Source: DATGZH01 sp035297265
GTDB lineage: Bacteria > Actinomycetota > Acidimicrobiia > Acidimicrobiales > RAAP-2
DNA: 64,000 bases
NCBI GenBank assembly: GCA_035297265.1
Contig: DATGZH010000017.1
Location: forward strand, 1 to 64,000
Reading direction: 5' to 3'
Part shown: piece by piece, positions 54,288 to 62,343 of the stretch
Position numbering within the stretch: the stretch's first letter is position 1
Layout: every line of letters begins with the position of its first letter
Program-made: the position numbers and the translations under genes
Notes under the pieces: model-generated
The model's database searches: none
What the model saw: the letters and a program-made list of their open reading frames with translations, nothing else
Told to the model about the DNA's origin: nothing

Positions 54288-56025
54288 GCCGGGTCGAGCG
54301 GCCGGCGCGGACGTTCGTCTCCGACAGGCCGAACGGGATCGTGAGCTCGCTGTCGTGGACGGGCCGCGAGAAGAGGAACCCCTGGGCGTAGTCGCAGCGC
54401 AGCGCCCGCAGCGTCGCCAGCTGCTCCTTGTTCTGCACGCCCTCGGCCACCACGGACAGCCCGAGGGCGTGGGCCAGGTTGATCACCGCGGCCACGATCT
54501 CGGTCCCCTGGTCGCCGTCGAGCTCGTCGACGAACGACTTGTCGATCTTCAAGATGTCGAGCGGGAAGCGCTGCAGGTAGCTGAGCGACGAGTAGCCCGT
54601 GCCGAAGTCGTCGATGGCGAGGGCCACGCCGATGTGCTTTAGCGCCTGGAGCACGTGGAGCGCGGCCACCGCGTCGCGCATGAGGGCGCTCTCGGTGATC
54701 TCGAGCGTGAGGTTGGCCGGCGGGAGGCCGGTCGAGGTGAGGATGCGCTCCACGGTGGCCACGACGTCGGGATGGTCGATCTGGCGGGCCGAGAGGTTCA
54801 CCTCGACCGTCCCCTCTGGTCCGCTGTGGCCGGCTTCGCGCCAGGCGCGGAGCTGCTGGCACGCCTGCTCGAGCACCCACGTCCCGATCGGGATGATGAG
54901 CCCGCTCTCCTCGGCCACGGGGATGAAGCGTTCGGGCTCCATGAGACCGTGCTCGGGGTGCTCCCAGCGGATGAGGGCCTCGACCCCGACGGGACGGGCG
55001 CCCGAGATGTCCACCACCGGCTGGTAGAAGAGGACCAGCTCGCCCCGGTCGAGGGCCCGGTGGAGGGAGTGCTCCGTGGTCATCCGCTCCACGACCTGGC
55101 GGCGCATGGCCTCACCGAAGACCTTGTTGCTGCCCCCGCCTTCGGTCTTGGTCTCGTGCATCGCCGCCTCGGCGTTCGAGAGGAGCGTCGCCGCGTCGTC
55201 GGAGGGGTCGGTCGTGACCGCGATGCCGATGCTGGCGGTGATGAAGACCTCGGTGTCGGCGATCTTGAACGGTCGGGCGAGGGCCCGGAGCGTCCGCTCG
55301 GCGAACGCTTCGGCCGCCCGACGGGCCCCGTGGTCCGGGCGTTCGAAGAGCGCCAGGAACTCGTCGCCGCCGAGCCGGGCGAGGAGGGGGTGGGGCCCGG
55401 CCGCCGCCTCGCGGATCCGGGACACCACCTCGACGAGGAGCTCGTCGCCCACGTCGTGCCCGAGGGCGTCGTTGATCGCCTTGAACCGGTCCACGTCGAG
55501 GACGGCCACCGCCACCGACGCTGGTTGGTCCTGGAGGGAGTCGAGGGCCACGGTCAGGCGGCGGGTGAAGAGCGACCGGTTCGGCAGCCCCGTCAAGATG
55601 TCGTGCAGTCGGTCCCGGGCGAGGACCCGGCCGACCGTGGTGTCGATCGAGGCGTCGTGGATGAAGCCCCCGATGCGGAATCCCTCGCCGCTCCCGGTCA
55701 CGAACACCGCACCGGTCGCCAGGATCAGCCGGCCGTCCCGGTGGATGAACTCCAGGTCGATCATGAACGACGGCCAGTCGACCGTGCCGCTGTCCGTCTC
55801 GCTGCGGAGCACCTGCATGCCCTGCATCAGGACCTCGTTGAAGCGCGGCGAGATCAGCTCGGCGATGGGCGAGCCGACCACCTCACCGTGCGTCCAGCCG
55901 AAGAGCTCCTCGGCCTGACGGCTCCACTCGGTGATCCGGGCGTGGGCGTCGACCTCGATGAAGGCGTCGCGGCAGCTGTCCACCACCTGCCGGAACCGCG
56001 CCCCCACCTCGTCGGTCCGCTCCAT
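54232..56025 (-). CDS. PAS-GGDEF-EAL cyclic-di-GMP signalling protein
   Basis: A 597-residue protein from ATG 56025 (AGGGGA site upstream). A PAS domain (about 8-125, 'SCRDAFIEVDAHARITEWSRQ', 'EELFGWTHGEVVG') precedes a GGDEF domain (about 140-300) with 'RLGGDEFLALF', and an EAL domain (about 320-570) with 'GVEALIRWEHP' and 'AIDDFGTGYSSLSYLQRF'. Both catalytic signatures are intact. The C-terminal tail is basic. It is a second c-di-GMP enzyme in the window and unrelated in its sensor part to the first. It is divergent from the metallo-hydrolase gene. Confidence 0.93.
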   Translation of the reverse strand: MERTDEVGARFRQVVDSCRDAFIEVDAHARITEWSRQAEELFGWTHGEVVGSPIAELISPRFNEVLMQGMQVLRSETDSGTVDWPSFMIDLEFIHRDGRLILATGAVFVTGSGEGFRIGGFIHDASIDTTVGRVLARDRLHDILTGLPNRSLFTRRLTVALDSLQDQPASVAVAVLDVDRFKAINDALGHDVGDELLVEVVSRIREAAAGPHPLLARLGGDEFLALFERPDHGARRAAEAFAERTLRALARPFKIADTEVFITASIGIAVTTDPSDDAATLLSNAEAAMHETKTEGGGSNKVFGEAMRRQVVERMTTEHSLHRALDRGELVLFYQPVVDISGARPVGVEALIRWEHPEHGLMEPERFIPVAEESGLIIPIGTWVLEQACQQLRAWREAGHSGPEGTVEVNLSARQIDHPDVVATVERILTSTGLPPANLTLEITESALMRDAVAALHVLQALKHIGVALAIDDFGTGYSSLSYLQRFPLDILKIDKSFVDELDGDQGTEIVAAVINLAHALGLSVVAEGVQNKEQLATLRALRCDYAQGFLFSRPVHDSELTIPFGLSETNVRAGRSTRLRRRAAGRGSRGSGLVDG

Positions 56026-56289
56026 AGAAGTTCCCCTGGTAGTGCTCGCACGTAGGTCAGCCGTTGCCCAAGCGGCTGCGCCTCTGACGCTTTCCGACAC
56101 GAGAAGCGAGCGCACACCTTCTTCCGTGTTGGGGCGAGTGTACCGACGGCCTCCCCGCAAAATCCATGTTTCTCATGCTGATGCCACTGGATAGCTACCG
56201 CATGGCAACCTGCGAGCTGATCCGCCACCGGACGGCAACCATGCGACGCCGGTTTTCGACGGTCGACCACCCCCGGCTACCGTGCTCGG

Positions 56290-57345
56290 GTGTCCACCAT
56301 CGAGATCACCGGGACGCGGCAGAAGGAGGCCTGGGACGCTCAGGTGCTGCCGCCGGTCGAACAAGTGCGTCCAGGACTGTGGTCGGTCCCCGTGCCGATC
56401 CCCAACAACCCCCTCCGCTACGTCCTCGTCTACCTCTTCGAGTTGGCCGACGGCGGGGTGGCCATGGTCGATGCCGGCTGGGACACCGACGAGGCCTGGT
56501 CGGCCCTCGAAGCCGGTCTCACCCAGGCCGGCGGCAGCATGGCCGACGTCCAGGCCGTGCTCGTCACCCACATCCACCCCGACCACTACGGCCTCGCGGC
56601 GCGGGTACGGGAGACCTCGGGGGCCTGGGTGGGCCTGCACCCCGCCGACGCCCGTCTCCTCGAGGGGCGCTACGTGAAGACCGACGACACGGTGGCCCAG
56701 ATGCGCGAGCTCATGGCCATCTCCGGGGTCCCCGAGGAGCTGCTCGGCGACCTGGCCTCCGCCTCGATGGAGATACGCAGCCTCGTCACGATGGCCCTGC
56801 CCGACGTGCTGTTCGAGGACGGTGAGGTGGTGGACCTGGCCGGGTGGCCCCTGCGGGCCATCTGGACGCCGGGGCACTCCCCCGGCCATGTCTGCTTCTG
56901 GAGCGACCGCGACCAGCTCCTGTTGGCCGGCGACCACGTCCTGCCGCGCATCACGCCCAACGTGGCCTTCCACAGCCAGCAGATCCCGAACCCCCTCGGG
57001 GACTACCTCGAGTCGCTGGCCCGCCTGCGGTCGCTCCACCCCGACGAGGTCCTCCCGGCGCACGAGTACCGCTTCGCCGACCTCGGCGCCCGCCTCGACG
57101 AGCTCCTCGCCCACCACGCCGAGCGTCTCGCCGAGATCGAAGAGGCCCTCCGGGAGCGACCGGGCTCGTCGTGTTGGGACATCACCCTCTCGCTCCGGTG
57201 GTCACGGCCCTGGGACGACATCCCGACGTTCATGCAGCGGGCGGCCAACGGCGAGACGCTGGCCCATCTCGTGCTCCTCGAGTTCCGGGGTCGGGTCCGG
57301 CGCACCGACACGGTGCCGGCCGCCTTCTACCTCACCGACGACTGA
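56290..57345 (+). CDS. Metallo-beta-lactamase-fold hydrolase
   Basis: A 351-residue MBL-fold enzyme from GTG 56290. The metal motif HxHxDH is 'VTHIHPDHYGLAARV', the later ligands are in 'WTPGHSPGHVCFW' and 'LLLAGDHVLPRITPN', and the final histidine in 'EVLPAHEYRFADLGAR'. A C-terminal winged-helix-like segment follows ('HHAERLAEIEEALRE', 'ANGETLAHLVLLEFRG'), as in MBL proteins that hydrolyse thioesters or lactones. Substrate unknown. It is convergent with the DedA gene. Confidence 0.9.
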   Translation: MSTIEITGTRQKEAWDAQVLPPVEQVRPGLWSVPVPIPNNPLRYVLVYLFELADGGVAMVDAGWDTDEAWSALEAGLTQAGGSMADVQAVLVTHIHPDHYGLAARVRETSGAWVGLHPADARLLEGRYVKTDDTVAQMRELMAISGVPEELLGDLASASMEIRSLVTMALPDVLFEDGEVVDLAGWPLRAIWTPGHSPGHVCFWSDRDQLLLAGDHVLPRITPNVAFHSQQIPNPLGDYLESLARLRSLHPDEVLPAHEYRFADLGARLDELLAHHAERLAEIEEALRERPGSSCWDITLSLRWSRPWDDIPTFMQRAANGETLAHLVLLEFRGRVRRTDTVPAAFYLTDD

Positions 57346-57384
57346 GGCACGACCCGCGCCACGCCGGTCCGAAGGCGGAGAACC

Positions 57385-58008
57385 TCAGTCGAGCGGGCCG
57401 GGGTAGGCCGCCTCCGCCTTGGCCAGGAGGCTGCGGTACTGCCGCCTCGTCAGGAGGACGACGACCACGATGATGACGACGGCCAGGCCGAGGAGGGCGA
57501 AGCCCACCGGCCCGGCGATCTTCGTGAGCGCCGAGCCGAAGAAGTAGGCGCCGAACGTGTAGATGGCGCACCAGATGATGCCGCCGGTGGCGTTGAAGAG
57601 CAGGAACTTGCGGTAGTGCATCATGTTCACGCCGGCGAGGAAGGCGGCGTAGGTGCGGAGCACCGAGACGAACCGGCCGAAGAACACCACCTTGCCCCCG
57701 TTGCGGTCGAACAGATAGCGGGCCACCTTCAGCTTGGGCTCGTCCATGCGGACGTAGTGGCCGTAGCGCCGGAGCAGCGGGTAGCCGCCCTTGTCGCCGA
57801 TCCAGTAGCCGCACGTGTCGCCGATGATGGCCGCCGCCGAGCCGACCAGGAAGATGATCACCGGATTGAGGTGGTGCGTGGCACCGGCGTAGGTCGCCGC
57901 CACCACGAGCGCGGTCTCGCCGGGCAGCGGGATGCCGAAGCTCTCCAGCCCCACGAGGACGAAGACGGCCAGATAGCCGTAGTGCTCGATGATGTGGTGG
58001 ATACTCAC
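57385..58008 (-). CDS. DedA-family membrane protein
   Basis: About 207 residues from GTG 58008 (a GTG at 58041 would add 11 residues). It has several membrane helices and the DedA signature: 'FGIPLPGETALVVAATYAG', 'IGDTCGYWIGDKGGYPLLRRYG' and 'VVFFGRFVSVLRTYAAFLAG', followed by 'FLLFNATGGIIWC'. The glutamate in 'PGE' and arginine in 'GRF' are the conserved charged residues. DedA proteins recycle undecaprenyl phosphate or otherwise support membrane energetics in other bacteria. Confidence 0.92.
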   Translation of the reverse strand: MSIHHIIEHYGYLAVFVLVGLESFGIPLPGETALVVAATYAGATHHLNPVIIFLVGSAAAIIGDTCGYWIGDKGGYPLLRRYGHYVRMDEPKLKVARYLFDRNGGKVVFFGRFVSVLRTYAAFLAGVNMMHYRKFLLFNATGGIIWCAIYTFGAYFFGSALTKIAGPVGFALLGLAVVIIVVVVLLTRRQYRSLLAKAEAAYPGPLD

Positions 58009-58143
58009 CGTGTCACCACTCGTCCGACCGCTGCGGCGCACGCTCCGCCCACGGTCGGCCGACGGCGTCGGTCGTCGGGCGCCCGACCGGCGGCGTCGAC
58101 GAGGGAACCCCGTGGAGCGAGCACTCGAGTCGCCGCGACGGGA

Positions 58144-58515
58144 TCAGGCGCGCCGCAGTGTGACGCTCGCCCAGACCCGTCGCCGGCAGGCGGGGCACGT
58201 CATCAGATGGTCGAAGCGGCGGCGCGGCCAGTACAGGGCGAACGGCAGCTGGTAGAGGACGAAGTCGACGAGGCCGACCCGGCTGGCCGTCCCGCAAGCT
58301 GAGCAGGTGACGAGGATCGGCCCGCGGCGGAGGGGCGACGGGTCCTCGACCTCCCCCTTGGCGTCCGAGTAGAAGGCCCGGCGCCCGAGCGGCGTCCCGG
58401 CGGGCACGTCGCCGGCCGGGCGCCAGAAGAGCGCCCGCTTCCCGAGGGGGTCCGGGCCCCGGCCGCCACCGGTCGTGCCCGCAGCCGTCGTCGGCCGCGC
58501 CCCGCCCTCCCCCAT
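58144..58515 (-). CDS. Small zinc-ribbon-like protein downstream of ParA
   Basis: A 123-residue protein whose ATG lies three bases after the ParA stop, so the two are likely cotranscribed. The N-terminal 45 residues are glycine/arginine-rich and disordered. Two CxxC pairs, 'LVTCSACGTASRVGLVDF' and 'LMTCPACRRRVWAS', are separated by a hydrophobic stretch 'VLYQLPFALYWPRR', which may form a zinc ribbon with a membrane-contacting loop. Not a known partition protein. Function unknown. Confidence 0.72.
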   Translation of the reverse strand: MGEGGARPTTAAGTTGGGRGPDPLGKRALFWRPAGDVPAGTPLGRRAFYSDAKGEVEDPSPLRRGPILVTCSACGTASRVGLVDFVLYQLPFALYWPRRRFDHLMTCPACRRRVWASVTLRRA

Positions 58516-58517
58516 GC

Positions 58518-59309
58518 TCAGGCCGGGCCGGTCGTGCCGACCGGCTCGAGCAGCCCGGCCACGGTGACCGCCAACGCCCGGTAGGCCGCGGCGCCGGCCG
58601 AGTCGGGGGCGTGCTGGATGATGCAGCGGCCGAGCTCGGGGGCCTCGGCGAAACGCACCGACTTCGGGATCGGCGGCTCCAGCACCGACAGGCCGTAGCG
58701 GTCGCCCACCTCCTCGAGCACCCGTCGGGCGTGGCGGGTCCGGGCGTCGTACATCGTGGCCACCACCCCGAGCACCCGGAGGTCGGCGTTGGCGAACGTC
58801 CGCACGTCCTCCACCGTCTCGAGCAGCTGGCCCACGCCGCGGTGGCTCAGCGCCTCGCACTGCAGCGGGATGAGGACGGCCTCGGAGGCGGTGAGGCCGT
58901 TGATCGTGAGCACGCCGAGGGACGGCGGGCAGTCGATGAGCACGATGTCGTGGTCGGCCAGCACGGGTTCGAGGGCCCGGGCCAGCACGTGCTCGCGGCC
59001 GGTCGCCGTGAGCAGGTGGACCTCGGCGCCGGCCAGGTCGATCGTGGCCGGGACGACGGACAGGCCGTCGACCCCTCGGACCGGACGGCGGACGTCGGCC
59101 AGCTTCGCCCGGCGCACGATCACGTCGTGGAGCGAGTCCGACAGGGCGTCGGGATCGAAGCCGAGCGAGTAGGTGAGACAGGCCTGCGGGTCGAGGTCCA
59201 CGAGGAGCACCCGCCGGCCCTGCTCGGCCAGGGCGAAGCCCAGGGCCTGGGCGGTGGTGGTCTTGGCCACGCCGCCCTTCTGGTTCGCCACGGCGAGCAC
59301 GTGGGCCAC
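58518..59309 (-). CDS. ParA-family ATPase (orphan Soj-like)
   Basis: A 263-residue ATPase from GTG 59309. The deviant Walker A is 'ANQKGGVAKTTTAQALGFA', Walker A' 'VLLVDLDPQACLTYSLGFD' and Walker B 'DIVLIDCPPSLGVLTINGL'. These match a group of ParA proteins found singly in actinobacteria. No parB or parS is adjacent; instead a small zinc-ribbon protein follows by 3 bp. It may position a protein complex or plasmid-like element rather than chromosomes. It is divergent from the secreted COG4315-like gene. Confidence 0.92.
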   Translation of the reverse strand: MAHVLAVANQKGGVAKTTTAQALGFALAEQGRRVLLVDLDPQACLTYSLGFDPDALSDSLHDVIVRRAKLADVRRPVRGVDGLSVVPATIDLAGAEVHLLTATGREHVLARALEPVLADHDIVLIDCPPSLGVLTINGLTASEAVLIPLQCEALSHRGVGQLLETVEDVRTFANADLRVLGVVATMYDARTRHARRVLEEVGDRYGLSVLEPPIPKSVRFAEAPELGRCIIQHAPDSAGAAAYRALAVTVAGLLEPVGTTGPA

Positions 59310-59448
59310 GGGTCGAGAGTCTACGACGAGCGGCCCGCCCGTCGGCGGGTTGGCGCAGGTCGACCGCTTTTCCCGGTGCCGACAATCCACCGTCGGCTCC
59401 GTTGCGTACCAACCGTCCACCACTGCCACCACCCCGAGGAGGGAAGCC

Positions 59449-59949
59449 ATGACCCCGCAGCGCACCCCGTCGTCCTCGCACGTCGTCACCGAGGTGGACC
59501 ACCGGCCCTCACCTCGCCGGACCTCCGTACGGCTCCGGTCGCTGGCCTTGGCCGCCGGCGTGGCCGTGGCCCTCGCCCCGGCCCTCGCCTTCACCCCGGC
59601 CTCGTCGGCCGCCGTCCACGCCAGCAAGACGCCGGTCGTCGTGAAGCAGGCGAACCGGAAAGGCTTCGGCCACATCCTCGTCACCAAGCCGGGCGCCACG
59701 CTCTACGACCTCCCGAGCGGCACCTGCACCGGCGGGTGCCTCCAGGTGTGGCCCCCGCTCGTGCTCCCGGCCGGTGACACGACGCCCAAGGGCGGCAAGG
59801 GCGTGGTGGGCACGCTCGGCACGATGCCGGCACCCGGCGGCGGCCTCCAGGTGACCTACAACGGCCTGCCGCTCTACACCTTTGTGAACGACTCGGGCCA
59901 CAGCGTGAACGGGAACAACGTCGCCGGCTTCCACGTCGTCACCCCGTAG
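59449..59949 (+). CDS. Secreted COG4315-like protein
   Basis: A 166-residue exported protein from ATG 59449, with a GAGGAGGG site. The signal peptide spans about 1-54, ending near 'TPASSAAVHA'. The mature part carries 'GHILVTKPGATLYDL', 'CTGGCLQVWPPLV' and 'LQVTYNGLPLYTFVNDSG', which is the repeated 'G..L....G.TLY...DG....C.G.C...WPP' pattern of COG4315 'secreted repeat' proteins. The two cysteines probably form a disulfide. The function of this family is not established. Confidence 0.85.
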   Translation: MTPQRTPSSSHVVTEVDHRPSPRRTSVRLRSLALAAGVAVALAPALAFTPASSAAVHASKTPVVVKQANRKGFGHILVTKPGATLYDLPSGTCTGGCLQVWPPLVLPAGDTTPKGGKGVVGTLGTMPAPGGGLQVTYNGLPLYTFVNDSGHSVNGNNVAGFHVVTP

Positions 59950-60094
59950 CCCTTCGTCCCCCGCCGCCCGGACCCCCGGCGCCGTATGCTGACGCGGCGC
60001 CGGGGGTCCGGCGCGTTGTCGGCGCCCCCACCGGGCGAAGGGAGGTTGGCGACATGGCGGTCGTCGCGAACCGTACGCACCGAACCGGCGTCCG

Positions 60095-60994
60095 GTGACC
60101 TACTCCATCGTCGCACGGGACGCCGAGACGGGTCAGCTCGGCGTGGCCATCCAGACCTGCTACTTCGCCGTCGGCGCCATCGCCCCGTGGGCCCGGGCCG
60201 GGGTCGGTGCGGTGGCCACCCAGGCCCACGCCGAACCGGCCTACGGGCCTCGTTGTCTCGATCTGCTGGCCGCCGGGCGCCGGGCCGAGGAGGCCCTCGC
60301 CGAGGTGCGGCGGGCCGACGAGCAGCGCGAGCTGCGCCAGGTGGGCGTCGTCGACGCCGCCGGCGCCACGGGCACGTTCACCGGCTCGAAGTGCGTGGAC
60401 TACGCCGGCCACCACGTCGGCGACGGCTACTCGGTGCAGGCCAACATGATGGCGAGCGATCGGGTGTGGCCGGCCATGGCCGAGACCTATGAGGCGACGC
60501 GCGGTCCGTTCGCCACGCGCCTCCTGGCTGCCCTCGGGGCCGGTGAGGCCGCCGGCGGTGACGCCCGGGGCCGTATGTCGGCGGCGATGATCATCGTCGA
60601 GCCCGAGTCGCAGGCGTGGCCGTGGGAGGGTCGCCTGGTCGACATCAGGGTCGACCACGCCGACGCCCCGCTGGAGGACCTCGGGCACCTGCTGCGCACG
60701 GCGACCGCCTACCACCGCAGCGACGTAGGCGAGGTGGCGCTCTTCCGGGGCGAGATCGACGTGGCGCTCGCCGAAGCCGACGCCGCCCTCGCCGAGCTCC
60801 CGGACGACGGCAACCTGCGGCTCCTGCGCATCGGGGCGCTCCTCCTCGGTGGTCGAACCGACGAGGGCGTGGCCGAGGTGCGGGACCTGGTCCGGGCCCG
60901 GCCCGACTGGGCCATCGTGCTGCGGAGCTTCGCCGACAAGGACCTCTTCCCGCTCCCCTCGGTCCCCGAGCTCGACGAGCTGCTGGGGCGCTGA
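60095..60994 (+). CDS. DUF1028 family protein
   Basis: A 299-residue protein from GTG 60095. The DUF1028 domain (1-215) is an Ntn-hydrolase-like fold starting 'TYSIVARDAETGQLGVAIQTCYFAVGAIAPWARAGVGAVATQA' with 'GDGYSVQANMMASDRVW' and 'GRLVDIRVDHADAPLEDL'. Ntn enzymes use their new N-terminal residue; here threonine after the initiator is the likely nucleophile. A TPR-like helical segment follows (about 225-290). The substrate is unknown. The following membrane gene overlaps its stop (TGATG). Confidence 0.85.
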   Translation: MTYSIVARDAETGQLGVAIQTCYFAVGAIAPWARAGVGAVATQAHAEPAYGPRCLDLLAAGRRAEEALAEVRRADEQRELRQVGVVDAAGATGTFTGSKCVDYAGHHVGDGYSVQANMMASDRVWPAMAETYEATRGPFATRLLAALGAGEAAGGDARGRMSAAMIIVEPESQAWPWEGRLVDIRVDHADAPLEDLGHLLRTATAYHRSDVGEVALFRGEIDVALAEADAALAELPDDGNLRLLRIGALLLGGRTDEGVAEVRDLVRARPDWAIVLRSFADKDLFPLPSVPELDELLGR

Positions 60995-61518
60995 TGGCGG
61001 CCACGATCTCCCCCACCCGCGCCTACCGGCTGACGCGACCGGCCGTGACCGTGCTCTGCCTCGTCCAGATGGTGATCGGCCTCGCCCTCGTGGCCTTCGC
61101 CGTCTGGCTCGTCAACCGGGAGGGGACGCCGGGCATCTCCGACACCCGCAACTCGGTCGGCGCCGTCATCTCGGTCCTCGTCGCCGTGGAGTTCTTCTAC
61201 GTGGCCATCCGGGGCATCGGTATGCGGGTCCTCGTCGGACCCGACGGGGTCATCGCCCACAACCTGCTCCGCACGAAGCGGGCCCCGCGAGGCGAGATCG
61301 AGGCCCTCAACCTGGCCTCCCGGGTCTACGGCTACGCCAAGCCGGACAACGGGACCCTCGTACCCTGGATCGCCCTCCGCGACGGGGGCGGCTTCTGGTT
61401 GGACGCCGCCGCCGGGGCCAGGGTGACGAAGCCACCCCGCCCCGAGCAGGTGGCCGCGGTCCACGAGATGCGTCTCGTCCTCGGCGTGGGTGGCGTCGAC
61501 GAGTGGCGGTCCCCCTGA
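60994..61518 (+). CDS. Small membrane protein with PH-like domain
   Basis: A 174-residue protein starting at ATG 60994, overlapping the DUF1028 stop by one base. Two membrane helices (about 18-40 and 56-75) precede a soluble domain with the strands 'MRVLVGPDGVIAHNLLRTKRAPRGEIEALN' and 'TLVPWIALRDGGGFWLDAAAG', typical of bacterial PH-like membrane proteins. It is convergent with the VapC gene. Function unknown. Confidence 0.75.
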   Translation: MAATISPTRAYRLTRPAVTVLCLVQMVIGLALVAFAVWLVNREGTPGISDTRNSVGAVISVLVAVEFFYVAIRGIGMRVLVGPDGVIAHNLLRTKRAPRGEIEALNLASRVYGYAKPDNGTLVPWIALRDGGGFWLDAAAGARVTKPPRPEQVAAVHEMRLVLGVGGVDEWRSP

Positions 61519-61543
61519 ACCAACAGGCCCGGGCGGTCACCCA

Positions 61544-61969
61544 TCAGACAGGTACGAGGGAAAAGGGCTGCCCCTTCTGCGTATGGAGGACCTGAAAGTG
61601 GCGGCGGTCGAGCGTGAGCAGGCGGTCCGTCCGATAGCGACCGGCCAGGACCACGAGCGATGCATCGGTGACGCCGATGCCCTGATCGCGATAGCGGCCC
61701 ACGACGTCGCGAATCTGTCTGAGATCTGGAGCTTCGATGGACGCGAGGACGAACGCGCCCCCCGACAGCTCGTCCAGCACGGCGAGTTCGGCAGCCACGC
61801 CGCGCCGCGACATGAGCAGGTAGTCGAGCTCGGCGACGACGTAGGGCGACACGATGAACGGGCCCGGATCATGGTGGACGACGTCGCTGACTTCTGAGTG
61901 GTGAGCGTCACTGGCGTCGAAGTAGGCGATCAGCCCGCTCGTGTCACAGACGAGCACCTCAGGGTGCAC
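61544..61969 (-). CDS. vapC: VapC toxin (PIN-domain ribonuclease)
   Basis: A 141-residue PIN-domain protein from GTG 61969. The acidic active site is complete: Asp in 'LVCDTSGLIAYFDASD', Glu in 'VSPYVVAELDYLLMS', and Asp in 'GIGVTDASLVVLAGRY' and 'LLTLDRRHFQVL'. VapC toxins cleave specific RNAs until bound by VapB. Its start overlaps the vapB end by 11 bp, so the two are coupled. Length and fold are typical of type II toxins. Confidence 0.93.
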   Translation of the reverse strand: MHPEVLVCDTSGLIAYFDASDAHHSEVSDVVHHDPGPFIVSPYVVAELDYLLMSRRGVAAELAVLDELSGGAFVLASIEAPDLRQIRDVVGRYRDQGIGVTDASLVVLAGRYRTDRLLTLDRRHFQVLHTQKGQPFSLVPV

Positions 61970-62180
61970 CGAAGCCCGCGAGGGCCTCGTCGACGTGCTC
62001 GGACAGCGACGGGTCCCCGCTCGCGAACAGGCCCCCTCGCGGCCTGGGCGTCTCGGCTGCCTCGACCTTGGTGGCGATCGCCTCACGGATGAGGTCGGCT
62101 TCCGAGCGTCCCGAGGCATCGGCCAGTCTCCGCAACGACCGCTTCAGCTCGTCCGGCAGGTAGAGCGTCGTCTTGTGCAC
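61959..62180 (-). CDS. vapB: VapB antitoxin, ribbon-helix-helix
   Basis: A 73-residue protein from GTG 62180. The first 45 residues form a ribbon-helix-helix DNA-binding domain ('HKTTLYLPDELKRSLRRLAD', 'GRSEADLIREAIATKVE'), and the rest is a flexible toxin-binding tail ('GLFASGDPSLSEHVDEALAG'). It neutralises VapC and represses the operon. A perfect 12-bp palindrome lies 12 bp upstream. The GTG start was chosen because the domain begins at once and the palindrome precedes it. Confidence 0.92.
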   Translation of the reverse strand: MHKTTLYLPDELKRSLRRLADASGRSEADLIREAIATKVEAAETPRPRGGLFASGDPSLSEHVDEALAGFGAP

Positions 62181-62191
62181 AAAGGGAGGGT

Positions 62192-62203
62192 ACCATATAT
62201 GGT
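62192..62203. promoter_or_regulatory. Candidate VapB operator
   Basis: ACCATATATGGT is a perfect palindrome in an AT-rich patch just before the vapB start, in DNA otherwise very GC-rich. Its TATAT centre could also be the -10 region on the minus strand. Binding by the RHH antitoxin is the expected autoregulation. Confidence 0.6.
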
Positions 62204-62343
62204 GCCCTATGTGACGAGGTCCTTCCTCGGGCCCCTGTTCGACGCGGCCATGTCCGAGGGCGGCCATGTCCGAGAAAAGGTCGCCCCGTCTGGATGTCCG
62301 ACCGAGCTGGACGACCCGGGCGATCGTTCGGCGCCGACCTCGG

